From positions 207,486-271,485 of the forward strand of contig NZ_KL647137.1 of assembly GCF_000725805.1 (NCBI RefSeq): a DNA stretch of 64,000 bases, written 5' to 3'. The notes below the pieces were generated by a model. That model was not told the DNA's origin. It saw nothing but the letters and a program-made list of their open reading frames with translations, and searched no databases. The stretch's first letter is position 1; the number at the start of each line of letters is the position of its first letter. Shown here piece after piece: positions 34,223 to 43,542 of this stretch. The position numbers and the translations under genes were made by a program. The DNA is from Streptomyces xanthophaeus. Lineage in GTDB: Bacteria; Actinomycetota; Actinomycetes; Streptomycetales; Streptomycetaceae.

Positions 34223-36082
34223 TCACCCCCGGCCGGGGCGGACGCCCAGCTTCACCCACTTCGCCGTGCTGGGGACCCCCTTCGCGTCGAGCAGGAACAG
34301 CATGTAGTACCCGGGCGGGGCATCGGCCGCACCGGGCGGCGTCCGCAGCCCGACGGACCGGCCGCTGGTCCCGGTCAGGCGGAGCTCCAGATGGCGCTGG
34401 CTGGTGTTCACGGAGTGCGTGACGGTGGTCGGCGCCAGCAGGACGGCCCGCGCGACGGCCTGCGGGGTCGAGGAGTCGACCCGGAACGCCGTGTCGTAGG
34501 CGAGTTCCCCCGCGGGTGCCCGGTCGAGGGCGGGCCTGCTGCCCCTGTGCAGGTAGGCGGGCTCGTACAGCTCGATGCTGCCGTCCATGCCGTCCCGGAT
34601 GTCGGGGTCGTTCGCGATCTGCTGGAGTTCGTCCCCGGTCACCATCAGCCGGCCGTCCGGCATGACCAGGGCGTTGGAGTGGTAGCCGCGGGGCAGTCGC
34701 TGGGCCGGGCCGAGCCGCCAGCGGCCGTCCGCGCCGCGGAGCTCGATCTGCCGGTACTTGGGGTCGGCCTTCGGATTGAACGGCCCGCTCCCGTAGTCCC
34801 GGGTGTCGAGGGCGCCGTTCACGGTCAGGAGCGTGCCGTCCGGCAGGATCAGGGTGTCGTCCTGGGTGCGGCCGAAGGCCCGCGGCTCCTCCGTGGTCCA
34901 GCGGTTCCCGGACAGCCGGTACGTGTGCGGGTCGCGCGGGTCCCCGCCGAGCACCAGCACGGAGTCCGGGCCGCGGAAACCGGCGGGGAGCGGCACCGCC
35001 GAGCCGTAGCCGCGGAAGTCGGCCGGGCGCCGGGGCAGGTCGGTGCGCACGTCCTTGACCGGATCGAACGCCCACTGCTGGTCCGCGTCGCGGCCGAGGC
35101 CGTAGACCAGGCCGTTGCGCATCGAGAAGAGGTGCGGGTAGTCGTTGCGGAACGGGGCCTGCGACCGCAGTTGCTGCGAGGGGAGGTCCAGGGGGATGTC
35201 GAACGGGCGCCAGGGCACGGGGTGGCCGAGGGCCGGGAAGCGTTCCACCACCGGGGTGGGCGTGCCCGTGCCGCGCTCGGACTGGCCGGACATGATGATC
35301 TGCCGGCCGTCCGCGGCGGTCACGGACGAGGGGTACCAGCGACCCACCGCCATGTCGCGGTTGCGGTACCAGGTCTCCGTCCACGGGTCGAACACGAAGG
35401 ACAGCTTGGCGCCGCTGCCGCCCTTCCCGCCGACGTTGCCCCCGAAGACCGCGACCATCCCGTTGGGCAGGAAGGAGTGTCCGGCGCAGAAGAACGGCGC
35501 CGGACGCGGGGCGTGGGTGCCGTCGGGCATCAGGACGACCGGGGGAGGGACCTTCTTGAAGGCCCGGGCCCCGGTACCGCGCGCCGGGTCCCAGAGGTAG
35601 GCGCGGCCCGCGTTGGTGCGCCCGACGGTATTGGTGGGGCCGGTCTCCTTGGTGGGGTCGGCCTCCACCCGTTCGAAGGAGAAGAGCAGCACCTTGCCCG
35701 TCGGCAGCTGGGCGACGTGCACCCCGAAGTCGGGGGACGGGAAGAAGTCCGTGAAGCGGCCGGACGCCGCGGCGGAGAAGCGGGAGTTGACCTTCCGCTG
35801 GGACTCCCCGAGCGCGGTCAGGCTCGCGGTCCTGCTCCCCTGCGGGTAGCCCTCGGTGTCCCGGGCGGCCCGCCGGAGCCGGGCGTGGGCCCGCGCGTGC
35901 TCCTCGCCCAGCACGGCTGCCTCGTCACCCGCCGCCGAAGCCCCGTCGGACCGGGGGCCGGCGGCGAGGGGAGCGGTGGAGCGGGGAGCGGCGGGGGCGG
36001 GCGGAGCCCATGCCGTGGTCACGGCCAGGGCGGAGATGATCACGGACGCCGACAGGACGGCGGACCGGTGCGCGCGGGACAT
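34223..36082 (-). CDS. Secreted mono-copper radical oxidase (galactose-oxidase/GlxA-like)
   Basis: This 619-residue protein has an N-terminal signal or anchor segment (about residues 8-32). Kelch-like repeats and a C-terminal DUF1929-type domain follow. The residues that make the galactose-oxidase radical site are all visible: Cys in 'FFCAGHSFLPNG', Tyr in 'VGRWYPSSVTA', Tyr-His in 'PRGYHSNALVMPDGR' and His in 'TTVTHSVNTSQRH'. It should oxidise a primary alcohol to an aldehyde with O2, giving H2O2. GlxA of Streptomyces acts with CslA in making a glycan for hyphal tips, but no cslA is next to this gene. The substrate is unknown. Confidence 0.88.
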   Translation of the reverse strand: MSRAHRSAVLSASVIISALAVTTAWAPPAPAAPRSTAPLAAGPRSDGASAAGDEAAVLGEEHARAHARLRRAARDTEGYPQGSRTASLTALGESQRKVNSRFSAAASGRFTDFFPSPDFGVHVAQLPTGKVLLFSFERVEADPTKETGPTNTVGRTNAGRAYLWDPARGTGARAFKKVPPPVVLMPDGTHAPRPAPFFCAGHSFLPNGMVAVFGGNVGGKGGSGAKLSFVFDPWTETWYRNRDMAVGRWYPSSVTAADGRQIIMSGQSERGTGTPTPVVERFPALGHPVPWRPFDIPLDLPSQQLRSQAPFRNDYPHLFSMRNGLVYGLGRDADQQWAFDPVKDVRTDLPRRPADFRGYGSAVPLPAGFRGPDSVLVLGGDPRDPHTYRLSGNRWTTEEPRAFGRTQDDTLILPDGTLLTVNGALDTRDYGSGPFNPKADPKYRQIELRGADGRWRLGPAQRLPRGYHSNALVMPDGRLMVTGDELQQIANDPDIRDGMDGSIELYEPAYLHRGSRPALDRAPAGELAYDTAFRVDSSTPQAVARAVLLAPTTVTHSVNTSQRHLELRLTGTSGRSVGLRTPPGAADAPPGYYMLFLLDAKGVPSTAKWVKLGVRPGRG

Positions 36083-36167
36083 GGCACTCCTCAGGTTCGG
36101 ACCCCGCCGATACTAGGAGAAACCGGACGTCGTGCCGGTGTGGCTCGACCGGTCCCGGCACCCGGCG

Positions 36168-37214
36168 TCAGGCCGACCCGCGGCGCACCAGGGAGGTGGC
36201 GGTGACCACCGAGCCGGGCACCGTACGGTCCCCGTCCCGGGCCGCGTCCAGCGTGCCCAGGAGCAGCCGGACCATCAGACGCCCCATGCCCTCGATGTCC
36301 TGACGGACCGTCGTCAGCGGCGGCTCGGCCCGCTCGGCCACCTGCTCGGCGTCGTCGAAGCCGATCAGCGCCACGTCCCCGGGCACGGTCCGGCCGCGCT
36401 CCCGCAGGACCCGCAGCGCACCCGTGGCCATCAGGTCGTTCGCCGCGAACACCGCGTCGATCCGCTCTCCGCGGTCCAGCAGTTCGGCCATCGCGCGGGC
36501 CCCGCCCGCTTCGGTGAAGTCCCCCTCGGCGACCAGTGAGGGTGCGGTGGCGGGCAGTACGTCCTCGTAGCCGCTCAGCCGGTCCGCCGCCGAGGTCTGG
36601 TCGAGCGGCCCGGCGATGTGCGCGATCCGCTGCCGGCCCTGCTCCAGCAGGTACCGTACGGCCTCGCGCGCGCCCCCGCGGTTGTCGGCGTCCACGTACG
36701 CCACCTGGCCGTGGTCCCCGGGTCCGGCGGTCCAGCCGGGTCGGCCGCCGTACACCGTGGGCATGCCGATGCGACGGGTGATCGCGGGCAGCGGGTCGTC
36801 GGTGTGCAGGGAGAAGGCCAGTGCCCCGTCCACGTGACCGCCGGCCAGGTAGCGCTCGATCCGGTCGTAGTCGCCGCGGTCCTCCACCAGCAGCAGCACC
36901 AACTGGGCGTCGTGCGCCGTCAGTTCCTTGCTGATGCCGCGCACCTGACGGGAGAAGAAGGGATCGGAGAAGATCCGGATCTCCGGCTCCGCGATGATCA
37001 CGGCGACGGCCCCGGTGCGCCGGGTGACCAGGGTGCGGGCGGCGGGGTTGGGCACGTACCCCAGGTCCCGCACGGCTTCGCGCACCCGCTCCACCAGGTG
37101 CGAGCGGACCCCGTCGCCGCCGTTGACCACGCGCGACGCGGTGGCCCGGGACACCCCGGCGTGCGCCGCCACCGCCTCCAGGGTGGGGCGGCCCCCAGGG
37201 CGCTGTCCGGACAC
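36168..37214 (-). CDS. LacI-family transcriptional regulator
   Basis: This 348-residue regulator begins with the LacI helix-turn-helix 'TLEAVAAHAGVSRATASRVV', then the hinge 'GYVPNPAARTLVTRRTG' and a periplasmic-binding-protein-like sensor ('FSDPFFSRQVRGISKEL', 'AAYVDADNRGG'-like segment, 'IDAVFAANDLMATGAL'). It starts with GTG at 37214. It presumably controls sugar-use genes; the only carbohydrate-related neighbour is the broken CBM6 gene, so its original target may have been lost or lie elsewhere. Confidence 0.92.
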   Translation of the reverse strand: MSGQRPGGRPTLEAVAAHAGVSRATASRVVNGGDGVRSHLVERVREAVRDLGYVPNPAARTLVTRRTGAVAVIIAEPEIRIFSDPFFSRQVRGISKELTAHDAQLVLLLVEDRGDYDRIERYLAGGHVDGALAFSLHTDDPLPAITRRIGMPTVYGGRPGWTAGPGDHGQVAYVDADNRGGAREAVRYLLEQGRQRIAHIAGPLDQTSAADRLSGYEDVLPATAPSLVAEGDFTEAGGARAMAELLDRGERIDAVFAANDLMATGALRVLRERGRTVPGDVALIGFDDAEQVAERAEPPLTTVRQDIEGMGRLMVRLLLGTLDAARDGDRTVPGSVVTATSLVRRGSA

Positions 37215-37370
37215 GTGTGCTCCTCACGCGGGTCCGCGGGCGGGGCCTCGCAGGACAGCAGCGTATCCGCTGCGGCCGGGAACGCGGAGGGAGTTCCCGG
37301 CCGCAACGGCGTCCGGTTCCGGCGGTCCGCCCGGGGGAGCCGGCCGGCGGGCGGCGCAGGACAGTGCCGG

Positions 37371-37860
37371 TCAGTGGCCGAAGTCGAACCAGTTGAGGCT
37401 GACGAAGTCGGCGCTCTGGCCGCTGGTGAAGGTCAGGTGGACGTCGTGCCGGCCCGTGGCCCCCGTGATGTTCGCGGGCACCGTGCGCCAGTTCTGCCGG
37501 CCCCCGGTGTTCGCTACGGAGAAGCTGCCGACCGGCGGGCCGGTCCGGCTGTCGAGGCGGACCTCGACGAGTCCGCCGACCCCGCCCGCGGCCCCGCTCG
37601 CCACGCGTCCGCGGAACTGCCGGGCGGCCGTGCCGGCGCCGAAGTCCACGTCCCGGTACAGGGCCCAGTCGCCGTCCCCGAGGGAGGTCAGGTGCCGCCC
37701 GCCGCCGGCGTCCGTGGTGTTCTCCTGGACGGTCCCGGCCTGGTCGTCGTGGGACTCGGCCTGCACGGCGGCGTACGCGTCGCGGCTGCCGGTGGGCGGC
37801 GGGGTGGTCGGCGCGGTCGTCGGGGGCGTGGTCGGGGGTGTGGTGGGCGGGGCCTCCGGG
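37371..37860 (-). pseudogene. CBM6-type carbohydrate-binding module, remnant of a larger secreted enzyme
   Basis: The frame holds a Pro/Thr linker (TTPPTTPPTTAPTTPPP) followed by a CBM6-like domain of about 130 residues: 'VQAESHDDQAG', 'DGDWALYRDVDFG', 'RLDSRTGPPVGSFSV' and 'HDVHLTFTSGQSADFVSLNW'. It ends normally at 37371. Upstream the frame runs only to a stop near 37935, with no signal peptide, catalytic domain or plausible start. This is the C-terminal end of a glycoside hydrolase or similar enzyme whose 5' part is missing. A GTG at 37766 could still give a lone module without a signal. The 5' boundary is approximate. Confidence 0.65.
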
Positions 37861-37961
37861 CGGGCGACGCCTGCGCGGACGTGGGGTCTCCGGACGGGCG
37901 GGGGGCCTCCGGGCGGGGCGCACCCACGGCGCCCTCACCCGTCCGGCCCAACCCGCCTTCC

Positions 37962-38195
37962 TCATACGGGCGGGCCCAGGACCTCCCGCGCTCCGGGCAG
38001 GTCGTGCACGGAGACCGCCGTGCCCGTCAGGGGCAGCAGCCCCTCCAGCGGGCACATCAGCGCGGGCACCTCGTGGTCGACCTCCCACTGCCCGGCCGCG
38101 TTCCCACCCGCGTGGTCGGTGGTGCGGACGGCGTACAGGTGTCCCGAACAGCCCCGGCAGATCAGGGGCCAGTGGCCGGTCACAGCAGCTCCCAT
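37962..38195 (-). CDS. Small hypothetical protein
   Basis: This 77-residue protein has 'HWPLICRGCSGHLYAVRTTD' near the N-terminus and a single further Cys ('ALMCPLEGL'). The CxxC might bind metal. The composition is protein-like, and the ATG start at 38195 is plausible, but I do not recognise the family. It lies directly upstream, on the same strand, of the CBM6 remnant. Confidence 0.5.
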   Translation of the reverse strand: MGAAVTGHWPLICRGCSGHLYAVRTTDHAGGNAAGQWEVDHEVPALMCPLEGLLPLTGTAVSVHDLPGAREVLGPPV

Positions 38196-38479
38196 GGCAG
38201 TGCGGCAGCCGCGGACGGGCGGCAGGACGAACTCCGCCCGGGGCGGCGGACGGAGGGGCTGCGGCGGGCCGTCCCCGGCGTGCCGCCGTGGCCGCGCGCT
38301 TGTAGCGTCGGACGCGTCAGGACTCCTGGTGAGCCGACAGGAATCCGCCGGCCGGTCCGCTCGCGCGGGTCACGTCGCGCCAGTGCGCCGAGCCGGCCGC
38401 GTGCCGCCCGCATCAGCGCCGAGCCGGTCCGCCCCTCGCGCCGCGACCGTGCGCACGCGCAGCCCCCGTACGAGAGGCC

Positions 38480-38698
38480 GTGCCGATGTCGATGGATGCC
38501 CCGATAGCGAGCCTGCTGCGTGTCGAGAAGGGCCTGGCAGCCCCCGAGGAACTGGCCGCGATAGCGGTCGTGGTCGCCTGCTACGCACGCCGGTCCGCCG
38601 GTGACCGCGCCGCGGGCGGCGGCGGATCCACGGCCGGCCGACGGCGTACCGCCCGGCCGGACGCAGGCTGCTGGGCAGGCTGCTGGGCCTGCCGCTGA
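38480..38698 (+). CDS. Acyl-CoA carboxylase epsilon subunit-like small protein
   Basis: This 72-residue protein contains 'LLRVEKGLAAPEELAAIAVV', which matches the conserved core of actinobacterial acyl-CoA carboxylase epsilon subunits ('V.G.P.PEELAAL.AV'). The C-terminal part is Ala/Gly/Arg-rich and ends in a Cys/Trp-rich tail unlike the usual ending. Epsilon subunits bind the AccA-AccB-type carboxylase complexes that make malonyl- or methylmalonyl-CoA. No beta subunit gene is adjacent. Its place beside a polyketide cluster makes a link with malonyl-CoA supply attractive, but it is unproven. Start: GTG 38480 or ATG 38486. Confidence 0.65.
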   Translation: MPMSMDAPIASLLRVEKGLAAPEELAAIAVVVACYARRSAGDRAAGGGGSTAGRRRTARPDAGCWAGCWACR

Positions 38699-38760
38699 AT
38701 CCGTTGCAGCGCCGCTTCCGCCGGCCGCGAGCGCGGCCGGCGGAAGGGAGGGGGAGTCGG

Positions 38761-40389
38761 TCACGCCCGGCGCAGCACCGTCGAGAGCACGCCGGACAGC
38801 ACGGCCTCCGGGTCGTCCACGGCGCCCTCCGAGCGCCACGCCACGAACCCGTCGGGCCGTACGAGCACCGCGCCCTCCGGCGTCAGCCCGTGGGCCTCGG
38901 CCCAGTCGGCGCCGTTCTCCTGGACCAGATCGGCCCCGGCGTCGCCCACGGTGTAGGCGTCCAGCCGGGCCGAGAGCCGTCCCGCCGCCCGTTCGGCGGC
39001 CGGCCCCCACGGGGTCCCCGTACCGCTGAGCAGCACGAAGGAACGCTCGTAGAGGTCCAGGGTGGAGATCCGCTCGCCCGCCCTGGCCAGCCACAGGTGC
39101 GGGGCCCGGGTCCCGGTGTCACCCATCAGGCGCAGCGCGTCGGGGATGATCGCCCGGCCGGGCTCGCCGCCGACGACCGCGCCGTCCGGGTAGCAGTAGC
39201 CCATCGCCGTGGGCAGCACCCCGCTGCCCGGCCCGCCGCCCATCGTGGGCGGCGGCGCGTACCCGGGGTGGCTGTGCTCCGCGGAACGGGCCGAGGCGCG
39301 CTCGCTCGTGGCCTTCGCCACCGGCAGCCGCTCCGACTGGTACGTGTCGAGCAGCGGCATCCCGGCCGACCCGTCCAGCACCGCCGCGATCTTCCAGGCG
39401 AGGTTGTGCCCGTCCTGGATGCCGGTGTTGGAACCGAAGGCCCCGGTGGGCGACATCTCGTGGGCGGCGTCCCCGACGAGGAACACCCGGCCCGAGGAGT
39501 AGCGTTGCGCCACCCGTTCGGCCGCGTGCCACGGCGCCTTGCCGCCGATCTCCACGTCCAGGTCGGGCGCGCCGATCGCATTGCGGATCTGCTCCACGCA
39601 GCGCTCGTCGGTGAAGTCCTCCAGCGTCTCGCCGTTCTCCGGGTGCCAGGGCGCGTGGAAGACCCACTGCTTGTCGTTGTCCACCGGCAGCAGGGCCCCG
39701 TCCGCACCCGGACGCATCAGGTAGCAGACGATGAAGCGCAGGTCACCCAGGACGTCGATGAGGCGTTCGGAACGGAAGGTGACGCTCACGTTGTGGAACA
39801 GCTCGCCACTGCCGGTCTGCGGGATGCGCAGCTGCTCCCGGACGGGGCTGCGGGGTCCGTCCGCCGCGATCAGGAAATCGGCGCGCACCGTCGTGTGCTC
39901 ACCGGTGTCCCGGTTCTTGACCACCGCGGTGACCCCGGTGTCGTCCTGGTCGAAGGTCATCAGTTCGGTGGAGAACCGCACATCGGCGCCCTGCGCCCGG
40001 CTCTGCGTGGCCAGGACGGGCTCGATGTTGTTCTGGCTGCACAGGCACCAGCCCGTCGGGCTGAAACGGCGCAGCGCACCGGACGGGTCGATCTCCTTGA
40101 TCAGCCAGTTCCGGTCGCCGCTCGTCAGTGACTGGGCCTGCAGAATGCCCTGGACGCCCTCCAGTACGGCCGCCGCCTGGCGGATCGCGCCCTCCGCCCC
40201 TGCCGTACGGAAGAGTTCCATGGTCCGGGCGTTGATGCCGCGGCCGCGCGGATGCGCGGAGGTTCCGGAGTGCTTCTCGACGAGCAGGTGCCTGACCCCG
40301 AGACGGCTCAGGAACAGCGAGGTGGACAGGCCCACGAGAGAGCCGCCCACGACGAGAACCGGTACACGAACATCGGCTTTGTCTTCCAT
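38761..40389 (-). CDS. whiE-ORFVIII: Spore-pigment FAD-dependent aromatic hydroxylase (WhiE ORFVIII-type)
   Basis: This 542-residue flavoprotein monooxygenase begins with 'VPVLVVGGSLVGLSTSLFLS' (FAD Rossmann) and has 'RGRGINARTMELFRTAG', the 'DG' motif 'DFLIAADGPRSPVRE' and 'RVFLVGDAAHEMSPTGAFG'. The C-terminal roughly 150 residues are the thioredoxin-like extension seen in aromatic hydroxylases. In S. coelicolor whiE the ORFVIII hydroxylase is transcribed divergently from ORFI-VII, and the arrangement here is the same. It probably hydroxylates the polyaromatic pigment precursor, using NAD(P)H and O2. Confidence 0.92.
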   Translation of the reverse strand: MEDKADVRVPVLVVGGSLVGLSTSLFLSRLGVRHLLVEKHSGTSAHPRGRGINARTMELFRTAGAEGAIRQAAAVLEGVQGILQAQSLTSGDRNWLIKEIDPSGALRRFSPTGWCLCSQNNIEPVLATQSRAQGADVRFSTELMTFDQDDTGVTAVVKNRDTGEHTTVRADFLIAADGPRSPVREQLRIPQTGSGELFHNVSVTFRSERLIDVLGDLRFIVCYLMRPGADGALLPVDNDKQWVFHAPWHPENGETLEDFTDERCVEQIRNAIGAPDLDVEIGGKAPWHAAERVAQRYSSGRVFLVGDAAHEMSPTGAFGSNTGIQDGHNLAWKIAAVLDGSAGMPLLDTYQSERLPVAKATSERASARSAEHSHPGYAPPPTMGGGPGSGVLPTAMGYCYPDGAVVGGEPGRAIIPDALRLMGDTGTRAPHLWLARAGERISTLDLYERSFVLLSGTGTPWGPAAERAAGRLSARLDAYTVGDAGADLVQENGADWAEAHGLTPEGAVLVRPDGFVAWRSEGAVDDPEAVLSGVLSTVLRRA

Positions 40390-40666
40390 CAGCTGCGGGC
40401 TCCTGTTTTCTGTGTGGGGGAGTGGACTCTTTATGCCCCCGATCGGTGGTCAGGCCCAAGTGATTCGCCGGTTGTCACCCGCTTGATCCGGACATGTAGC
40501 GGTACGTCCCCTCTCGGACGACGATGAGCGACAGCGGCTCCCCCTGAGATGTGCCGGCCTGCTCTGCCATGGCGAGAGGCTGCGGCCGGTCCGGGCAGAC
40601 GCCACCGATGACGGACGAGGGGTCCGTGCGCGATGGATCTCCACCCCCTCACGAAGGAGTGAGTAG
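40390..40666. promoter_or_regulatory. Divergent promoter region of the spore-pigment cluster
   Basis: This 277-bp gap separates the divergent hydroxylase and the seven-gene biosynthetic operon. In S. coelicolor the corresponding region holds the whiEP1 and sigma-F-dependent whiEP2 promoters. I could not identify convincing sigma-F boxes by eye. A strong AAGGAG site precedes the ATG at 40667. Confidence 0.5.
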
Positions 40667-41767
40667 ATGACAACCACCCTGTCCGAACGGGTGTCGCAGT
40701 CAGCCTTCGACGGCTCCATGCTCCGGGTCGTACTGCTGATGGACCTCCACGAGGGGACCCAGCAGCAGTTCTTCGAGGCGTACGAACAGCTCCGCCACGA
40801 CATCGCGTCGGTTCCGGGCCACATCAGCGACCAGCTGTGCCAGTCCTTCGAGAACCCCTCGCAGTGGCTCATCACCAGCGAGTGGGAGAGCGCGCCCCAG
40901 TACCTCGCCTGGGTGAACAGCGACCACCACGCCGAACAGGTGAAGCCGCTGGGAGCCTGTGCCCGCGCGATGCGCCCGCTCAAGTTCACCGTGCTGCGCG
41001 AGACCGGACGCGGCTACGACCAGGCCGCGAGGCCCTCCACCGCCCGGCTCCAGGACACCCCCCGCCTCGGTGCGGACATCGTCCGCCACGCGCTGACCTT
41101 CACCGTCAAGCCGGGCAGCGAGAAGAAGGTCGCGGAGATCCTCTCCGACTACGCCTCCCCCAAGGCCCGGGTCGACGACCACACCAGACTCTGCCGCACC
41201 TCGCTGTTCATGCACGGCAACCGCGTCGTGCGCACCGTCGAGGTCCAAGGAGACCTGATGGCCGCCCTGCGCCACGTCTCGGAACAGCCCGAGGTGCGCG
41301 CCGTGGAACAAGCCATCAACCCCTACCTGGAGAAGGACCGGGACCTGAACGATCCCGAGTCCGCGCGGATGTTCTTCATGCGCGCCGCGCTCCCGGCGGT
41401 CCACCACATCGCCGCACCGGAAGCGGAGTCCGAGGACGTGACGCGACACGCCGTCTTCTACCCGGCCCGGCCCGGCTGCGGCCCGGCGCTCGCCCGCTTC
41501 CTCGCCCGACAGGACGAGGACGCCGCCCGCCGCCCCGAAACCCCCGTTCGGAGCAGCAGCATCTTCCAGCGCGACGACATCGTCGTCCGCCTCATCGACG
41601 TCCGCGGCCCGCTCGACGCCGAGCCCGAGACCACCTTCGGGATCCACGGCGCGCGCAAGGCAGCGGTTCTGGACCGGCTGACGGCCCCCGGCTCCGCCGA
41701 GCGGGCCGGCGCCCAGCGCCACACCATGGACCTGATCACCGACCGCCGGGCCTCCGCGCAGTCCTGA
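40667..41767 (+). CDS. whiE-ORFI: SchA/CurD-domain protein (WhiE ORFI-type)
   Basis: This 366-residue protein has an N-terminal dimeric alpha/beta-barrel (ABM-like) part ('MLRVVLLMDLHEGTQQQFFE', 'WLITSEWESAPQYLAW'). Two further regions follow with the SchA/CurD pattern ('HALTFTVKPGSEKKVAEILS', 'SLFMHGNRVVRTVEVQGDL', 'RHAVFYPARPGCG', 'DDIVVRLIDVRGPL'). Homologues occur at the head of spore-pigment clusters (whiE, sch, cur). The role is not established; cyclisation or complex assembly is possible. It is the first gene of the operon. Confidence 0.88.
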   Translation: MTTTLSERVSQSAFDGSMLRVVLLMDLHEGTQQQFFEAYEQLRHDIASVPGHISDQLCQSFENPSQWLITSEWESAPQYLAWVNSDHHAEQVKPLGACARAMRPLKFTVLRETGRGYDQAARPSTARLQDTPRLGADIVRHALTFTVKPGSEKKVAEILSDYASPKARVDDHTRLCRTSLFMHGNRVVRTVEVQGDLMAALRHVSEQPEVRAVEQAINPYLEKDRDLNDPESARMFFMRAALPAVHHIAAPEAESEDVTRHAVFYPARPGCGPALARFLARQDEDAARRPETPVRSSSIFQRDDIVVRLIDVRGPLDAEPETTFGIHGARKAAVLDRLTAPGSAERAGAQRHTMDLITDRRASAQS

Positions 41768-41830
41768 TCCCTCCCCTGCCCCCCACCCCCCAGCCCGTCC
41801 AGGCTTCCCACACGCCAGGAGGAACCCGCC

Positions 41831-42274
41831 ATGACCAGACAGCGCCCACGCATCGTGGACCTCAGCGAGACGCCGCCCAACCGCCGGCGCGGAGGCGATC
41901 TGAGGGCGGTGCTCACCCCGACCTCGGTGGGTTCGACCAGTGGCTTCATGGGCCTGGCGATCATGGCCCCCGGTGAGTCGATCGCCGAGCACTACCACCC
42001 GTACTCCGAGGAGTTCGTGTACGTGGTCAGCGGGCACCTGGAGGTCGACCTCGACGGCGAGGCCCACCCCCTGCGCACCGACCAGGGACTCCTGGTCCCG
42101 CTGAACGTGCGCCACCGCTTCCGCAACGTCGGCGACGTCGAGGCCCGCATGGTCTTCCACCTCGGTCCGCTCGCCCCCCGGCCGGAGCTCGGCCACGTGG
42201 ACACCGAAGAGGCCCCGCACCCGGAGAGCACCGCGTGGGAGCAGCCCCCGGACCGTACGGGAGCGGTCTCGTGA
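41831..42274 (+). CDS. whiE-ORFII: Spore-pigment cupin protein (WhiE ORFII-type)
   Basis: This 147-residue single-domain cupin has motif 1 '[21 protein letters not shown]' (shortened in part: His, His, Glu ligands) and motif 2 '[16 protein letters not shown]'. Small cupins of this kind sit in whiE and other aromatic polyketide clusters and may assist cyclisation or oxidation; the reaction is unknown. Its stop overlaps the KS-alpha GTG start (GTGA). Confidence 0.88.
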   Translation: MTRQRPRIVDLSETPPNRRRGGDLRAVLTPTSVGSTSGFMGLAIMAPGESIAEHYHPYSEEFVYVVSGHLEVDLDGEAHPLRTDQGLLVPLNVRHRFRNVGDVEARMVFHLGPLAPRPELGHVDTEEAPHPESTAWEQPPDRTGAVS

Positions 42275-43542
42275 CCCGCCGCCGTGTGGCGGTCACCGGG
42301 GTCGGCGTCGTCGCCCCCGGTGGAATCGGCGTCACCGCCTTCTGGGACCTGCTCTCCAACGGCCGTACGGCCACCCGCGGGATCACCCTCTTCGACCCGA
42401 AGGGGTTCCGCTCCCGGATAGCCGCGGAAGTCGACTTCGACCCCGCCGCGCACGGCCTCGGCCCCGAGGAGACGGCCCGCGCGGACCGTTACATCCAGTT
42501 CGCCCTGGTCGCCGCCCGGGAGGCGGTGGCCGACTCCGGACTCGACCTGACCACGGACGAGGCCTGGCGCACCGGGGTCTCCCTCGGCACCGCCGTCGGC
42601 GGCACCACCCGTCTGGAGCACGACTACGTCGCCGTGAGCCAGTCCGGAGCCTGGTGGGACGTGGACCACAAGCTCGCCGGACCCCACCTGCACCGGGCGT
42701 TCACGCCCGCCACCCTCGCCTCCGCCGTCGCGGAGCAGACGGGGGCGCGCGGCCCGGTGCAGACCGTCTCCACCGGCTGCACCTCCGGCCTCGACGCCAT
42801 CGGGTACGCCGTCCACTCCATCGCGGAAGGCCGGATGGACGTCTGCATCGCAGGCGCCTCCGACTCACCCATATCGCCCATCACGGTGGCCTGCTTCGAC
42901 GCCATCAAGGCGACCTCGCCGAACAACGACGACCCGGCCCACGCCTCGCGGCCCTTCGACGCCGACCGGGACGGATTCGTCCTCGGCGAAGGCGGCGCCG
43001 TCCTCGTCCTCGAGGAGCTGGAACACGCCCGCGCCCGCGGAGCGACCGTCTACTGCGAGATCGGCGGCTACGCCACCTTCGGCAACGCCCACCACATGAC
43101 CGGGCTGACCGCCGAGGGCCTCGAAATGGCCCGGGCCATCGAAACCGCCCTGGACCAGGCCCGGATCGACGCGAGCGACATCGACTACGTCAACGCGCAC
43201 GGCTCCGGGACCAAGCAGAACGACCGCCACGAGACCGCGGCGGTCAAGCGGGTCCTGGGCGACCACGCCTACAAGACGCCGATGACCTCCATCAAGTCGA
43301 TGGTCGGCCACTCCCTCGGCGCCATCGGGGCCATCGAACTGGCCGCCTGCGTCCTCGCGATGACCCACCAGGTGGTACCGCCGACGGCGAACTACCAGAC
43401 CCCGGACCCCGAGTGCGACCTGGACTACGTCCCCCGCACCGCCCGCGGTCGCAAGCTCCGCAACGTGCTCTCCGTCGGCAGCGGGTTCGGCGGATTCCAG
43501 TCGGCCGTCGTCATGACCCGGCCGAAGGAGGAGGTCTCGTGA
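42271..43542 (+). CDS. whiE-ORFIII: Type II polyketide ketosynthase alpha (KS-alpha)
   Basis: This 423-residue condensing enzyme elongates the polyketide on the ACP. The active-site Cys is visible in '[20 protein letters not shown]', with the His motifs '[20 protein letters not shown]' and '[20 protein letters not shown]'. It begins with GTG and overlaps both neighbours by 4 bp, as expected for coupled KS-alpha/KS-beta genes. The gene order identifies it as the spore-pigment minimal PKS. Confidence 0.96.
   Translation: MTRRRVAVTGVGVVAPGGIGVTAFWDLLSNGRTATRGITLFDPKGFRSRIAAEVDFDPAAHGLGPEETARADRYIQFALVAAREAVADSGLDLTTDEAWRTGVSLGTAVGGTTRLEHDYVAVSQSGAWWDVDHKLAGPHLHRAFTPATLASAVAEQTGARGPVQTVSTGCTSGLDAIGYAVHSIAEGRMDVCIAGASDSPISPITVACFDAIKATSPNNDDPAHASRPFDADRDGFVLGEGGAVLVLEELEHARARGATVYCEIGGYATFGNAHHMTGLTAEGLEMARAIETALDQARIDASDIDYVNAHGSGTKQNDRHETAAVKRVLGDHAYKTPMTSIKSMVGHSLGAIGAIELAACVLAMTHQVVPPTANYQTPDPECDLDYVPRTARGRKLRNVLSVGSGFGGFQSAVVMTRPKEEVS

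Noticed and set aside
40390..40666. A defined sigma-F promoter in the pigment cluster
   Set aside because: Expected from S. coelicolor, but no pair of boxes was clear enough by eye to place it.
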